This document shows, one piece after another, positions 1-6,727 of a stretch of 9,768 nt of DNA. The DNA is taken from the NCBI GenBank assembly GCA_038123735.1, contig JAYPAP010000139.1:1-9768 (forward strand), given 5' to 3'. The stretch comes from REDI01 sp038123735 (GTDB lineage: Bacteria > Myxococcota_A > UBA796 > GCA-2862545). The position numbers and the translations under genes are program-made. Under the pieces are notes generated by a model, which made no database searches, had not been told where the DNA came from, and was given only the letters and a program-made list of their open reading frames with translations. How positions within the stretch are numbered: the stretch's first letter is position 1; every line of letters starts with the position of its first letter.

Positions 1-721
1 GGACTTCCACCAATGCTTCTTCCCCAGCGGTCGCCTCATCGTCACTCAATTCTGACGACCTGTTTCGAGCAACAGAGGTCTCGGAGTCATCGCCTTTCAC
101 TGGAATGAGAGACACCTCTGAGTCGTCGTCCTCGATCGGAATCAACGAGATCTCGGAGTTTGAGTCGTCGAGAGCGGGCTCATGGTCACTCGAAGGTTCA
201 GCCCGGTCGAACGATATGAATGAGACCTCATCCTCGTCTTCAAAATCGATGGCCACGAGCTCCGACTCAGAGTCGTCTACGAATACCAACTCTTCATCCG
301 AAGATACAGGTTTAAGGTAGTCGGGAAGGTCATCTTCCTCAGAGTCATCTTCGACGAGGTCGCTTCCGAATTGGATGAGACTATCCGCCATGTCAGCCTG
401 GCCAGCATCAGACACTTCCACTGGGCTGATGACCGCTTGTACGGGTGCGCTTTGCTCAACCCAAGCCGTCTCTTCCTCCGGATCCTCCTCGGGGGGGGAA
501 ACGAGGGGCTCGACATCCGGGGATCCCACATCGATGTCGCCATGATCCTGGAGATCAGCAAGCCACTCTCGTACGAGCGATGACGCATTTCGCTGAACGC
601 GGACCTGTGCAGCTACCGATAGATGGTTGGCCGCCAGAGCGTTCACCGCCGCACGATATGCTTCCAGCGAATCGCTCATCTCGTCGCACAGACGCAACCA
701 GGGGTCGTTCCCAAGATGCAC
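1..721 (-). CDS. acidic repeat protein, N-terminal part (C-terminus beyond left edge)
   Basis: The reading frame is open for 240 codons and leaves the window without a stop. I choose the GTG at 721-719 because AAGGGA lies 7 bases upstream and an in-frame TGA lies a few codons before it; an ATG at 679 is the alternative. Residues 7-60 look helical (DPWLRLCDEMSDSLEAYRAA and on). From about residue 65 the protein becomes extremely acidic and low in complexity (runs such as EDDSEEDD and FEDEDE), so it is probably disordered. Residues 189-200 and 201-212 are a tandem 12-residue repeat of the form SE(I/V)SLIP(I/V)xxDD, followed by a third degenerate start (SETSV) and preceded by a related stretch (DEVSFISF, 164-171). 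There is no signal peptide or membrane segment. The gene starts 4 bp after the stop of the coiled-coil gene, so the two are likely translationally coupled. I recognise no family; a scaffold or adaptor role would be a guess. Confidence 0.8.
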   Translation of the reverse strand, partial: MHLGNDPWLRLCDEMSDSLEAYRAAVNALAANHLSVAAQVRVQRNASSLVREWLADLQDHGDIDVGSPDVEPLVSPPEEDPEEETAWVEQSAPVQAVISPVEVSDAGQADMADSLIQFGSDLVEDDSEEDDLPDYLKPVSSDEELVFVDDSESELVAIDFEDEDEVSFISFDRAEPSSDHEPALDDSNSEISLIPIEDDDSEVSLIPVKGDDSETSVARNRSSELSDDEATAGEEALVEV

Positions 722-725
722 TGGA

Positions 726-1064
726 CTATCCCTTGGCCTGAGCAGTCAGCCCTTTGACCTGACCCACCAATTGCTTCCGCTTTTTGCGTAGACCCTCGAT
801 GTGATTTTGGAGTTCAGTTGCACGCGCCGACAGCTTTTGATTGTCTGCTTTGAGACCAGCCTCGGTGCCTTGCAGCGCACCAAGCTGCTCAGAAAGGTCG
901 GCCTTTAATGCTCGATTGCGCTCTAATTCAGCCGATGTCGCCGCAATCCGGGCATTCACTTCCTGGACCGCCTTCATGGTCGCCGTCAGTTCGGTCACTT
1001 GCGACTCAAGCAATTGTTCTAGCTCGCCATAAAGTGCTTTCAAAGCCTGCAGCTGCTCGGCCAT
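726..1064 (-). CDS. short coiled-coil protein
   Basis: This encodes 112 residues that are almost entirely helical and heptad-like. Residues 1-62 (AEQLQALKALYGELEQLLES, then repeated A/L/E spacing) and 66-100 (LKADNQKLSARATELQNHIE) read as two coiled-coil segments separated by a Gly-containing break at about 62-66. The C-terminus is basic (GLRKKRKQLV, 91-100). No signal peptide, membrane helix or catalytic motif is visible. The start is chosen at the ATG because GGGGGA lies 4 bases upstream; a GTG at 1100 in the same frame has a purine run abutting it with no spacer. It lies 96 bp downstream of the FHA/sigma-54 activator gene and 4 bp upstream of the acidic protein gene. With the acidic partner it may form a structural or adaptor pair. 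The family is not recognised, and short coiled coils are hard to assign by eye. Confidence 0.8.
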   Translation of the reverse strand: MAEQLQALKALYGELEQLLESQVTELTATMKAVQEVNARIAATSAELERNRALKADLSEQLGALQGTEAGLKADNQKLSARATELQNHIEGLRKKRKQLVGQVKGLTAQAKG

Positions 1065-1160
1065 CTCTTCCCCCGATCTATACCTTGAGGACGGTAGCAC
1101 TTCCTCGCGCGATGCGTCAATTTCCGCAGGCGCTGGTCCGTGAGGCGTACTGCCGCGCGG
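1065..1160. other. short intergenic gap, no clear signal
   Basis: This 96-bp gap lies between the FHA activator gene and the coiled-coil gene. It contains the 10-bp palindrome GCCGCGCGGC at 1152-1161, overlapping the activator's stop codon. On the coding (minus) strand no T-run follows, so it is not a convincing terminator. The purine-rich ribosome binding site of the downstream gene is at 1069-1074. I see no promoter I would defend. Confidence 0.4.
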
Positions 1161-2519
1161 CTATTTTACCCCATGGCGCTTGAGCATTCGGGCGATCGTC
1201 CGCCGGTCAACACCAGCGAGCCGTGCCGCTCGCGACAAGTTGCCTTCGGTGCGTTCGAGCAGTGTCTCTAAATAATGCCGCTCAAAGGACTCCAGCAGCC
1301 GATCTTTTGCAGCATGAAACTGCTCTTCTGGCCCGGGCATCGAGAGGGTCTGCGAGTGATCACTCTCCTCTCCCGGGTCGGTCGAACGGGCCTGCGCCTC
1401 CACCAAAGCCTCCGGCAGGGCGTCCAAGGTCAACACCGAGCCATCGCAAAACGGAATGGCTCGGAGCAACACATTTCGAAGTTCGCGGACATTCCCGGGC
1501 CAATGCCATGCCGAGAACGCCTCCAGGACCTGCGGCGACACCTCCCGCACCGGATGATCGAATCCGGAGGTGCGCAACAAATGACGGACCAACATCGGGA
1601 GGTCCATCAACCGGTCACGCAGGGGCGGCAGCTTCATTTCGACCACGGCCAAGCGATAATAGAGGTCTCGACGGAAGCGTCCCGCCTCCACTTCATCGAG
1701 AAGGTCCCGGTTGGTCGCCGCGACGACGCGAACATCGACCGGACGCACCTCTCGGCCACCCACTCGTCTCACTTCGCGCTGCTCGAGAACCCGGAGCAAA
1801 GCCGCCTGCACCGGCAAGGGTAGCTCTCCGAGTTCATCCAAAAAGACCGTACCGCGATGGGCTCTCTCAAATACACCCGCTCGCGCCTGATGCGCCCCCG
1901 TGTAGGCTCCTCGCTCATGTCCGAACAGCTCGGCCTCGACCAGGCTGGATGCCACGGCGCCACAGTCAAAGACTTCGAAAGGCCCGGAGGCCCTTGGGCT
2001 TAAGGCATGAATCGCTCGGCTCGCCAGCTCTTTGCCCGTCCCGGTCTCCCCCGTGATCAGCGCCGTCAGGTCGGTTGGCGCAACACGCTCGATCACCGCG
2101 AACACCGCGCGCATCGCCATGGAGCCACCCACCAACCCCTCGAGCTTTTCTGCCCGAGACGGCACGATGTCAATCACTTCATCCGCAGACTCAAAGGTCA
2201 GTTCGGTTCGCCCGAGACGAAAGCGCTGGACTTCGGCGAGGAAGACCTCTCTTACTCGAATTGGTCCGAGGAAGGTGCCATTCGTAGAACCTAAGTCCCG
2301 AACTAGAATCCCCTCTGGCGTTCGGACGATCTCCGCATGACTGCGACTCACAGTATCGTCAGGAAGCACCACATCATTCTGAGGGTTTGACCCAAGACGA
2401 ATGACATCACGTTCGAACTCGAACACCTGGCCCGCCGCGGCGCCGGTCTCAATTCGCAGCCTCGCTTTCCGGAGCGTGAGCCGCCGCGATTGCGGAATGA
2501 TGTTTGTGATCTCGGACAT
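1161..2519 (-). CDS. FHA-domain sigma-54 dependent transcriptional activator
   Basis: This is a 452-residue bacterial enhancer-binding protein. Residues 20-112 form an FHA domain, with the phosphothreonine-binding signatures G43, SRSHAEI (58-64) and GSTNGT (77-82). Residues 128-355 are the sigma-54 interacting AAA+ domain: Walker A GETGTGKE (157-164), the sigma-54 loop as GAYTGA (204-209, Tyr replacing the usual Phe), Walker B VFLDELGELP (225-234), AATNRD near 267-272, RRDLYYRL (283-290) and WPGNVREL (340-347). An acidic linker follows (about 375-400). A Fis-type helix-turn-helix closes the protein (about 424-448, NLSRAARLAGVDRRTIARML). By family knowledge it binds an enhancer and uses ATP to open sigma-54 promoters, with the FHA domain coupling activity to a Ser/Thr kinase signal. 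No kinase gene is visible in the window. It follows the second activator gene by 43 bp. The ribosome binding site is weak. Confidence 0.95.
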   Translation of the reverse strand: MSEITNIIPQSRRLTLRKARLRIETGAAAGQVFEFERDVIRLGSNPQNDVVLPDDTVSRSHAEIVRTPEGILVRDLGSTNGTFLGPIRVREVFLAEVQRFRLGRTELTFESADEVIDIVPSRAEKLEGLVGGSMAMRAVFAVIERVAPTDLTALITGETGTGKELASRAIHALSPRASGPFEVFDCGAVASSLVEAELFGHERGAYTGAHQARAGVFERAHRGTVFLDELGELPLPVQAALLRVLEQREVRRVGGREVRPVDVRVVAATNRDLLDEVEAGRFRRDLYYRLAVVEMKLPPLRDRLMDLPMLVRHLLRTSGFDHPVREVSPQVLEAFSAWHWPGNVRELRNVLLRAIPFCDGSVLTLDALPEALVEAQARSTDPGEESDHSQTLSMPGPEEQFHAAKDRLLESFERHYLETLLERTEGNLSRAARLAGVDRRTIARMLKRHGVK

Positions 2520-2562
2520 ACGTCTAGAAACTATCCTGGTGAGTGCCGCAGGCTACCTGAAG

Positions 2563-3552
2563 CTACTCGGCTTCAGCCTCAATGAGCAGTTTGCTACGAA
2601 TTCGTTGAATGGTTCGGCGGTCGAGGTTCGCGGCGCGAGCAGCGGCTGAGACGTTGCCACCATGCTCCTCCAGCAGCGCTTGTACGTATCGTGCCTGAAA
2701 CGTATCGAGCCACGCTCGCCGTGCTTCGAGGTAGGGCAGGTCAGTGCGCACCTTGGGACCGCCATCTAATTGCCCACGAGTCAGATCCGTCATTCGCGGG
2801 GGTAAATCTTCAACTTCCACCCGCGATGATGTTGGGACGACCGCCAGATAAGACATCGCATGCTTTAGCTCCCGAATATTGCCGGGCCAACGGTACTTGG
2901 CGAGATGCTGCCTCAATCGGTGACTCAGCTCCGGGACGCCTCGACCGACACGCTCACACTCCAGTTTTAGGAAGTGCTCAGCGAGGTCGGTCACATCCGC
3001 CCCCCGGTCGCGAAGCGGCGGCAGCTCCAGTTCGATGACCGCGAGCCGGTGGTACAGGTCCTCCCTGAAGAGGCGCTCGCTCACCCGATTACGAAGATCT
3101 CGCCATGACGCGGCCAGCACGCGGATCTCACCACTGCGCTCTTCATCCCCACCCACCGGACGCCAAGTGCCCTCCTGAACGAGCCGGAGCAACCGCGTCT
3201 GCATTTCCAGGGGTAATTCTGCAACCTCGTCCAAAAAGAGGGTCCCACCATCGGCCGCAGCCACCAACCCATCTCGGTCGCGAGCCGCACCCGTGAACGC
3301 ACCTCTCACGTGCCCAAATAGCTCGCTTTCAACAAGGCTCTGGTTCAATGCGGCGCAGTCGACAGCGACAAATGGGCCCCGCCTACCCGACGCCTCATGG
3401 ATCGCCCGAGCGAGGACCTCTTTGCCAGTACCCGTTTCCCCTTGGATCAAGATGGGAAGTGGGGTCTTGGCCACCCGCTGCCCACGAGCTCGAAGCCGTT
3501 CCATCGCCGGGCTATTCCCAATTAGTGCCTTAAAACCATGCTCACCAGCCAC
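2563..3552 (-). CDS. sigma-54 dependent activator lacking a sensory domain
   Basis: From the GTG at 3552 this is 329 residues, essentially an AAA+ domain plus a DNA-binding domain. Numbered from that start it shows Walker A GETGTGKE (38-45), a canonical GAFTGA loop (84-89), Walker B TLFLDEVAELP (104-114), REDLYHRL (163-170), WPGNIREL (222-229) and a C-terminal Fis-type helix-turn-helix (about 298-322, GGNVSAAARAANLDRRTIQR). The usual AATN/ATHRD stretch reads AASWRD, a small deviation. The start is uncertain: an ATG at 3612 would add 20 residues but overlap the upstream gene by 71 bp without a ribosome binding site, whereas the GTG overlaps by only 11 bp and has GGGGTG upstream. Either way there is no receiver, PAS, GAF or FHA domain, so control must come from partner proteins or from expression level. 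Such stand-alone activators (PspF-type) are often held inactive by a partner protein. Confidence 0.93.
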   Translation of the reverse strand: MAGEHGFKALIGNSPAMERLRARGQRVAKTPLPILIQGETGTGKEVLARAIHEASGRRGPFVAVDCAALNQSLVESELFGHVRGAFTGAARDRDGLVAAADGGTLFLDEVAELPLEMQTRLLRLVQEGTWRPVGGDEERSGEIRVLAASWRDLRNRVSERLFREDLYHRLAVIELELPPLRDRGADVTDLAEHFLKLECERVGRGVPELSHRLRQHLAKYRWPGNIRELKHAMSYLAVVPTSSRVEVEDLPPRMTDLTRGQLDGGPKVRTDLPYLEARRAWLDTFQARYVQALLEEHGGNVSAAARAANLDRRTIQRIRSKLLIEAEAE

Positions 3553-3910
3553 GAGACACCCCGGTCCATCGGCCAGTGATTCGGCGACCATCGCGACGCG
3601 CGCGAGACGCATCCATGACGTAGGCCCACGACCTCACCGACCGCAATCCGTGGATCGCAAGGATAGGCACTCGTTCATAAAGTCCCTCTGAAGTGCCTTC
3701 GTACATATCCAATATCTGGTACAAGGCCTCCGGTATGCCGTACACGAGCTCGCCGGACACCCGTTCCCGGCCTCCGAGGACCAAGGCTGGGTAACCGGCC
3801 CTCAGATGATATAATTCTCCGAGAACACTGGCTGATTCTCGGCGTCGACCCCCGAGTAGCCCTGCCTGATTCTCCCCGGACATCAACGTGCCATAGGCAA
3901 AGAGGGGCAT
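3542..3910 (-). CDS. gamma-glutamylcyclotransferase (AIG2/GGCT-like) family protein
   Basis: This is a 122-residue protein beginning MPLFAYGTLMSG. The YGTL motif (6-9) is the substrate-binding loop of the GGCT/AIG2-like fold. LDMYEG (67-72) carries the conserved glutamate (E71) expected to be the general acid/base. AYVMDASRAR and DGRRITGRW (96-115) match the typical C-terminal strands. The family releases 5-oxoproline from gamma-glutamyl amines or dipeptides; the substrate here cannot be read from sequence. Start choice: an in-frame ATG at 3943 would overlap the upstream gene, while the ATG at 3910 has GGGGAG exactly 7 bases upstream (3918-3923) and places the family motif right at the N-terminus. 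It lies 20 bp after the winged-helix gene and overlaps the sigma-54 activator start by about 11 bp, so it is embedded in a regulatory operon, an unusual setting for a metabolic enzyme. Confidence 0.88.
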   Translation of the reverse strand: MPLFAYGTLMSGENQAGLLGGRRRESASVLGELYHLRAGYPALVLGGRERVSGELVYGIPEALYQILDMYEGTSEGLYERVPILAIHGLRSVRSWAYVMDASRARRDGRRITGRWTGVSRGW

Positions 3911-3917
3911 GTCGCCA

Positions 3918-3923
3918 CTCCCC
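3918..3923 (-). promoter_or_regulatory. ribosome binding site deciding the GGCT start
   Basis: GGGGAG on the minus strand with 7 bases of spacing to the ATG at 3910. It supports this start over the in-frame ATG at 3943. Confidence 0.6.
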
Positions 3924-3930
3924 ATTCCCA

Positions 3931-5586
3931 TCAAGCGTCCCATCCAATAGGTCGGACCTCATGAAGCCATGTCTCCAGCACATCGGCCAACGGTCGCAGC
4001 GCTTCGTAGACCTCGACATCTTCAGGCTCGGCGCGGAAGCGATGGAAGACAACCTCCGAGAGCACCACAATATCGCCCAGCACGTGAACGACTCCGAGCG
4101 CGTCCATGGCATCCAAAACGTCTGCAGCGGCGAGGCCACCAACCCGGCGCCGACAAGGCAACCATCCGCGGGAAGCCCCAAAGGAATCAACCATGGATAG
4201 GAGCTTGCCAACTGGCTTTCCTCGGTAGCTCACATACCACATACCCGCCCGAGACTCGACAGAAAACGCGCCCGGCTCTCGGCGATGGAGAAGGAGAAGC
4301 GCCGCAATAATCGCCGGATATGGTGCATTCATGAGCAGTCGTTGCCGTAGGCTAACCGTGTCTGGAACACTCTTCGGAAGCGGCTCGCCCGGATGGAGTA
4401 CCCCGCCGTGCGCAACGGTCGGCCGGAATGCCAGAGAAGGTGAGCCAACGCCTACATCGCCGGATCGCCCAGCTGCGAGAACGCGATTGACGCCCGCGAC
4501 CCCGTGAAACAGGTCGGAGAGGAAGGGCGGCAGGGTGAGAACCAAGCCCTGCTCCTGCCAACAATCGAGAAAGCTAGCTTGTGGGCTGGCTAACGGTTCT
4601 CCCGGCGGACCTGAGATGGGAAAGGAGTCCAACGAGCGGTCGAGCAGGACCCGATCCAGCATTCGATCGACGGTATCCGGGTTTGCAGGGCCCCCAAATA
4701 GTCGGATATCCCACTCTCGGAATGTACGTGCCACCTCTGACATGCGGATCTCCGCAGAACGGTCGCCGGTGGCAGCATCCCGCATATCATCGAGCCATCC
4801 TCGGTATCCAGCGTGGGACAGGATGATCCCCGTCGTGGAGCTCGCCGCTTCCCTACGCGCTACCCCTCCAGCGGTGACGACCAAGCGCTCACCCACGCGG
4901 GTTGCATCGCCGCGCTGGATCAGCAGATCGATGTACCCTCCGATCGGCAACTCCGACACCCCTGCACGGTCCAAAAGTCCCCTTAGGTGGCCTAAAGTGA
5001 GCTCCCCGTAGTCGAGTAAGGCCTCATAGATCCAGCGGAAGACATCTGGGTCGGCGTCTTTGGCTCGCCCGGGGTTCAAGGCGGACAGCGGCGCAACAGC
5101 CGGTGCCGAAAGTGGAAGCAATAGCTGTTCATTCACCTGCACCGCTCTGGCCTGCGATGCCAACGCGGGCTGGACCAGACTGCGAACCGCCGACGCCTTC
5201 CTACGAACCGTCGCCGGGGCTAGATCAGGCTCCGCACGCGCAATTGCAACCACGACATCTTCAACCGCAGGCAACTGCCCGTCTTCGCTGACCAGGGCCT
5301 CAATAAACGGGTGCTGCCTCACAGTCTTCGAGTAGGACACCAGGGGATCCCCACCAAACACGACGTCTAGGCCCGCCGCCGTCAGCAGGTGATCGGAGCC
5401 GGCCTCCATCAATCGCAGCCATTGCGCCGCTTGCAGATAGTACTGGACCGTCCTCACATCGACGCCGAGCGCCTCTTGCAGGCCGCGAGAGGTTCGCACC
5501 CCTCGCGCCACCCAACCGAGCATACGGAAGAGGAGTCGCGGGTTGTTCGCCGTTGGAATCGATGTGGTACGCACGTCTGACCTCAT
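3931..5586 (-). CDS. multi-winged-helix protein of unknown function
   Basis: From the ATG at 5586 this encodes 551 residues. Residues 15-80 read as a helix-turn-helix with a wing (RGVRTSRGLQEALGVDVRTV, then YYLQAAQWLRL and LLTAAGLDVVF). Residues 85-142 are a second helical unit (TVRQHPFIEAL, APATVRRKASAVRSLV). Residues 180-246 look like a third winged helix (VFRWIYEALLDYGELTLGHL, wing VGERLVVTAGG). A possible fourth lies at 483-515 (GGLAAADVLDAMDALGVVHV, wing ILGD-like). The middle (about 250-480) is not recognisable to me. There is no membrane segment and no obvious nuclease or ATPase motif. The N-terminal two units resemble helical modules found in some restriction or defence-associated proteins, but only faintly. 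The frame remains open upstream to an ATG at 5877, but those 97 residues run over the divergent gene's territory and look non-coding. This is the first gene of the minus-strand block and divergent from the ATPase-like gene at 5752. Confidence 0.85.
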   Translation of the reverse strand: MRSDVRTTSIPTANNPRLLFRMLGWVARGVRTSRGLQEALGVDVRTVQYYLQAAQWLRLMEAGSDHLLTAAGLDVVFGGDPLVSYSKTVRQHPFIEALVSEDGQLPAVEDVVVAIARAEPDLAPATVRRKASAVRSLVQPALASQARAVQVNEQLLLPLSAPAVAPLSALNPGRAKDADPDVFRWIYEALLDYGELTLGHLRGLLDRAGVSELPIGGYIDLLIQRGDATRVGERLVVTAGGVARREAASSTTGIILSHAGYRGWLDDMRDAATGDRSAEIRMSEVARTFREWDIRLFGGPANPDTVDRMLDRVLLDRSLDSFPISGPPGEPLASPQASFLDCWQEQGLVLTLPPFLSDLFHGVAGVNRVLAAGRSGDVGVGSPSLAFRPTVAHGGVLHPGEPLPKSVPDTVSLRQRLLMNAPYPAIIAALLLLHRREPGAFSVESRAGMWYVSYRGKPVGKLLSMVDSFGASRGWLPCRRRVGGLAAADVLDAMDALGVVHVLGDIVVLSEVVFHRFRAEPEDVEVYEALRPLADVLETWLHEVRPIGWDA

Positions 5587-5751
5587 GCCGCTAGCATAGG
5601 GTCCACGAAGCGAGCAGGCATCATGATTCGGCAAGAGCGTAGAAAAGTTCTCCATTCGAAAAAGCGAAGCAATTCGATCGGGCCCCACTTGCACTGGTCG
5701 GAGGCGGCAGAACGCGCGCGTTGCGCTCGTCAGATCAGAGGTCGCGCGCGC
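5587..5751. promoter_or_regulatory. divergent intergenic region
   Basis: This 165-bp region lies between two divergently oriented genes and must hold promoters for both. It has a perfect 12-bp palindrome AACGCGCGCGTT at 5711-5722, centred about 35 bp before the plus-strand ATG. It also has three ATTCG copies (near 5626, 5654 and 5671). No convincing -35/-10 pair was found in either direction; TATGCT on the minus strand just before the ATG at 5586 is a weak -10-like match. No good ribosome binding site precedes the minus-strand ATG, so a leaderless message is possible. Frames from both sides stay open across this region (a plus-strand ATG at 5623, a minus-strand ATG at 5877), so the exact limits are uncertain. 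Confidence 0.45.
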
Positions 5752-6612
5752 ATGGGTCACCCGCTCACCGTCGCCTGTCCCCCTTGGAGCGAACCGAAAC
5801 GCTTCCTCGACCGCCTCGTTTTGGACCTCAACGTAGGGGATTGGCCGATTCCAGGCTTTCACTTGACCGCACCGCACGGCTCGACCATCGATGCGCGCCG
5901 CTTGTCACAGGGCCTCGATGGAGCACTTCGGTCGGTTCTCCCCGAGAGTCAGCGCGGGGCCCCCCGAATCCACCTCGATCGCGAACAGTGGATGCGGGAA
6001 CTCCTAAATTTACAAGCCGGAGATGTGCGCCCATTCATCGTGGTATCCGGAGCCGAGAGTCTCTCTCCAGGCGCGCGCGATCTCTTGCGGGCTTGGGTAC
6101 ATGCGTTGAGCGAAGCGCCCGATCCCGTGTGCGGTCTACTCGTCAGCGGGGAGCGGGCCTCAATTTCCGATATTGCTCCTATCAAGCACGATATTGCTCT
6201 CGCGGATTATTGTGCCGACGAGGCTCGCCTCCTCCTGCAAGCTGAACTGCATCGCGCCTCCCCATCCGCGATACAGCAGCTGGTTCGCCTGTGCGGGGCG
6301 ATGCCCGGGGTCATTCATCGTCTGATTGAGTCCTGCCGCGGAAGCCGATTATTGCCTTCAACCCTTGATGAAGTGATGCACGAACTGGGCCCAATCAGCG
6401 ATGAACTACGGGCCGCATTGGACGAGTGTCAGTGGCAAAAAGAACTCGGAGAGCGGATCGAGACGTTGACGCAGACCCAAGCTGCCGCATCGGTCCCCGA
6501 TCTGGACGACCGACTGGCGGAGCTTGGACTGGTGATCAGCGAGGTCGAGCATGAGCGGACTCGCATCCGTGACCCCCTCATCACTCGGCTCTGGCGCCGC
6601 GAGGACCATTGA
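5752..6612 (+). CDS. AAA+/STAND-like protein lacking a P-loop
   Basis: From the ATG at 5752 this encodes 286 residues. An in-frame ATG at 5623 would add 43 very basic residues with no better ribosome binding site; AGAGG lies about 10 bases before the chosen ATG. The order of elements resembles an ATPase fold of the ORC/STAND/AAA+ kind: PPWSEPKRFLDRLVLDL (10-26), a strand and loop where Walker A should be but with no GxxxxGK(S/T) (FHLTAPHGSTID, 36-47), a Walker-B-like strand FIVVSGAESL (95-104), a sensor-1-like strand CGLLVSGER (127-135), a lid-like helical segment (148-193, ADEARLLLQAE ... LVRLCGAMPGVIHRL) and a C-terminal winged-helix-like end (about 250-280, DDRLAELGLVI ... RIRDPLITRLW). 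Lack of Lys/Thr in the P-loop argues that it does not hydrolyse ATP in the usual way. I know of no named family; the fold call is an inference from pattern. Confidence 0.75.
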   Translation: MGHPLTVACPPWSEPKRFLDRLVLDLNVGDWPIPGFHLTAPHGSTIDARRLSQGLDGALRSVLPESQRGAPRIHLDREQWMRELLNLQAGDVRPFIVVSGAESLSPGARDLLRAWVHALSEAPDPVCGLLVSGERASISDIAPIKHDIALADYCADEARLLLQAELHRASPSAIQQLVRLCGAMPGVIHRLIESCRGSRLLPSTLDEVMHELGPISDELRAALDECQWQKELGERIETLTQTQAAASVPDLDDRLAELGLVISEVEHERTRIRDPLITRLWRREDH

Positions 6613-6615
6613 CCG

Positions 6616-6661
6616 CCATTCCGTGACGAACCGACCGTCCATTCGGTGACGAACCGACGGT
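6616..6661 (+). repeat. two tandem 23-bp direct repeats upstream of comEC
   Basis: Copies at 6616-6638 and 6639-6661 abut each other and differ at only two positions (repeat positions 7 and 21, C versus G in each). Each carries an inner dyad: the second copy has TCGGT-GACGA-ACCGA, perfect over five base pairs per arm, and the first has TCCGT-GACGA-ACCGA. A longer inverted pair GACCGTC/GACGGTC (6633-6639 and 6656-6662) is also present. The array starts 4 bp after the stop codon of the ATPase-like gene and lies roughly 75-120 bp upstream of the predicted sigma-54 start point. Dyads in this position are typical of enhancer-binding protein sites. The 23-bp period is close to two helical turns, so both copies would face the same side of the DNA. 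Confidence 0.8.
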
Positions 6662-6711
6662 CTTCAGTCATTTTGCCGACGGGAAACACGCCGCTTTCGG
6701 GCGATTTACCG

Positions 6712-6727
6712 TGGCACGCCTCTCGCA
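6712..6727 (+). promoter_or_regulatory. putative sigma-54 (-24/-12) promoter of comEC
   Basis: The sequence is TGGCAC, five bases, then TCGCA. The sigma-54 consensus is TGGCAC-N5-TTGCA, so there is one mismatch while the invariant GG and GC are present at the correct spacing. The predicted start point is an A at about 6737-6738, giving a leader of only about 17 bases that begins just before the ribosome binding site. No comparable match was found by eye elsewhere in the window. Chance occurrence is possible because only one site supports it. Confidence 0.55.

Noticed and set aside
105..320. Serine-rich small open frame on the plus strand
   Set aside because: It is the antisense of the acidic Asp/Glu codons of the minus-strand protein; the minus strand has a ribosome binding site and repeat structure at protein level.
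1152..1161. GCCGCGCGGC palindrome as a terminator for the FHA activator gene
   Set aside because: No T-run follows in the direction of transcription, and it overlaps the stop codon; the stem is short with no proper loop.
1223..2056. A 277-codon open frame on the plus strand
   Set aside because: It lies entirely opposite the FHA/sigma-54 activator gene, has a Pro/Arg-rich composition typical of an antisense shadow, and shows no motif.
3675..4211. 178-codon minus-strand open frame overlapping the GGCT and winged-helix genes
   Set aside because: It has no recognisable domain and overlaps two better-supported genes in another frame on the same strand.
5626..5676. Three ATTCG copies as a regulatory repeat
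   Set aside because: Five-base matches with irregular spacing (28 and 17 bp) are easily due to chance.
6616..6661. The tandem 23-bp repeats as a small CRISPR array
   Set aside because: The copies abut with no spacer and there are only two; no cas gene is near.
6633..6662. GACCGTC/GACGGTC inverted repeat as a terminator of the ATPase-like gene
   Set aside because: The loop is 16 bases and no T-run follows the stem; the dyads fit protein-binding sites better.
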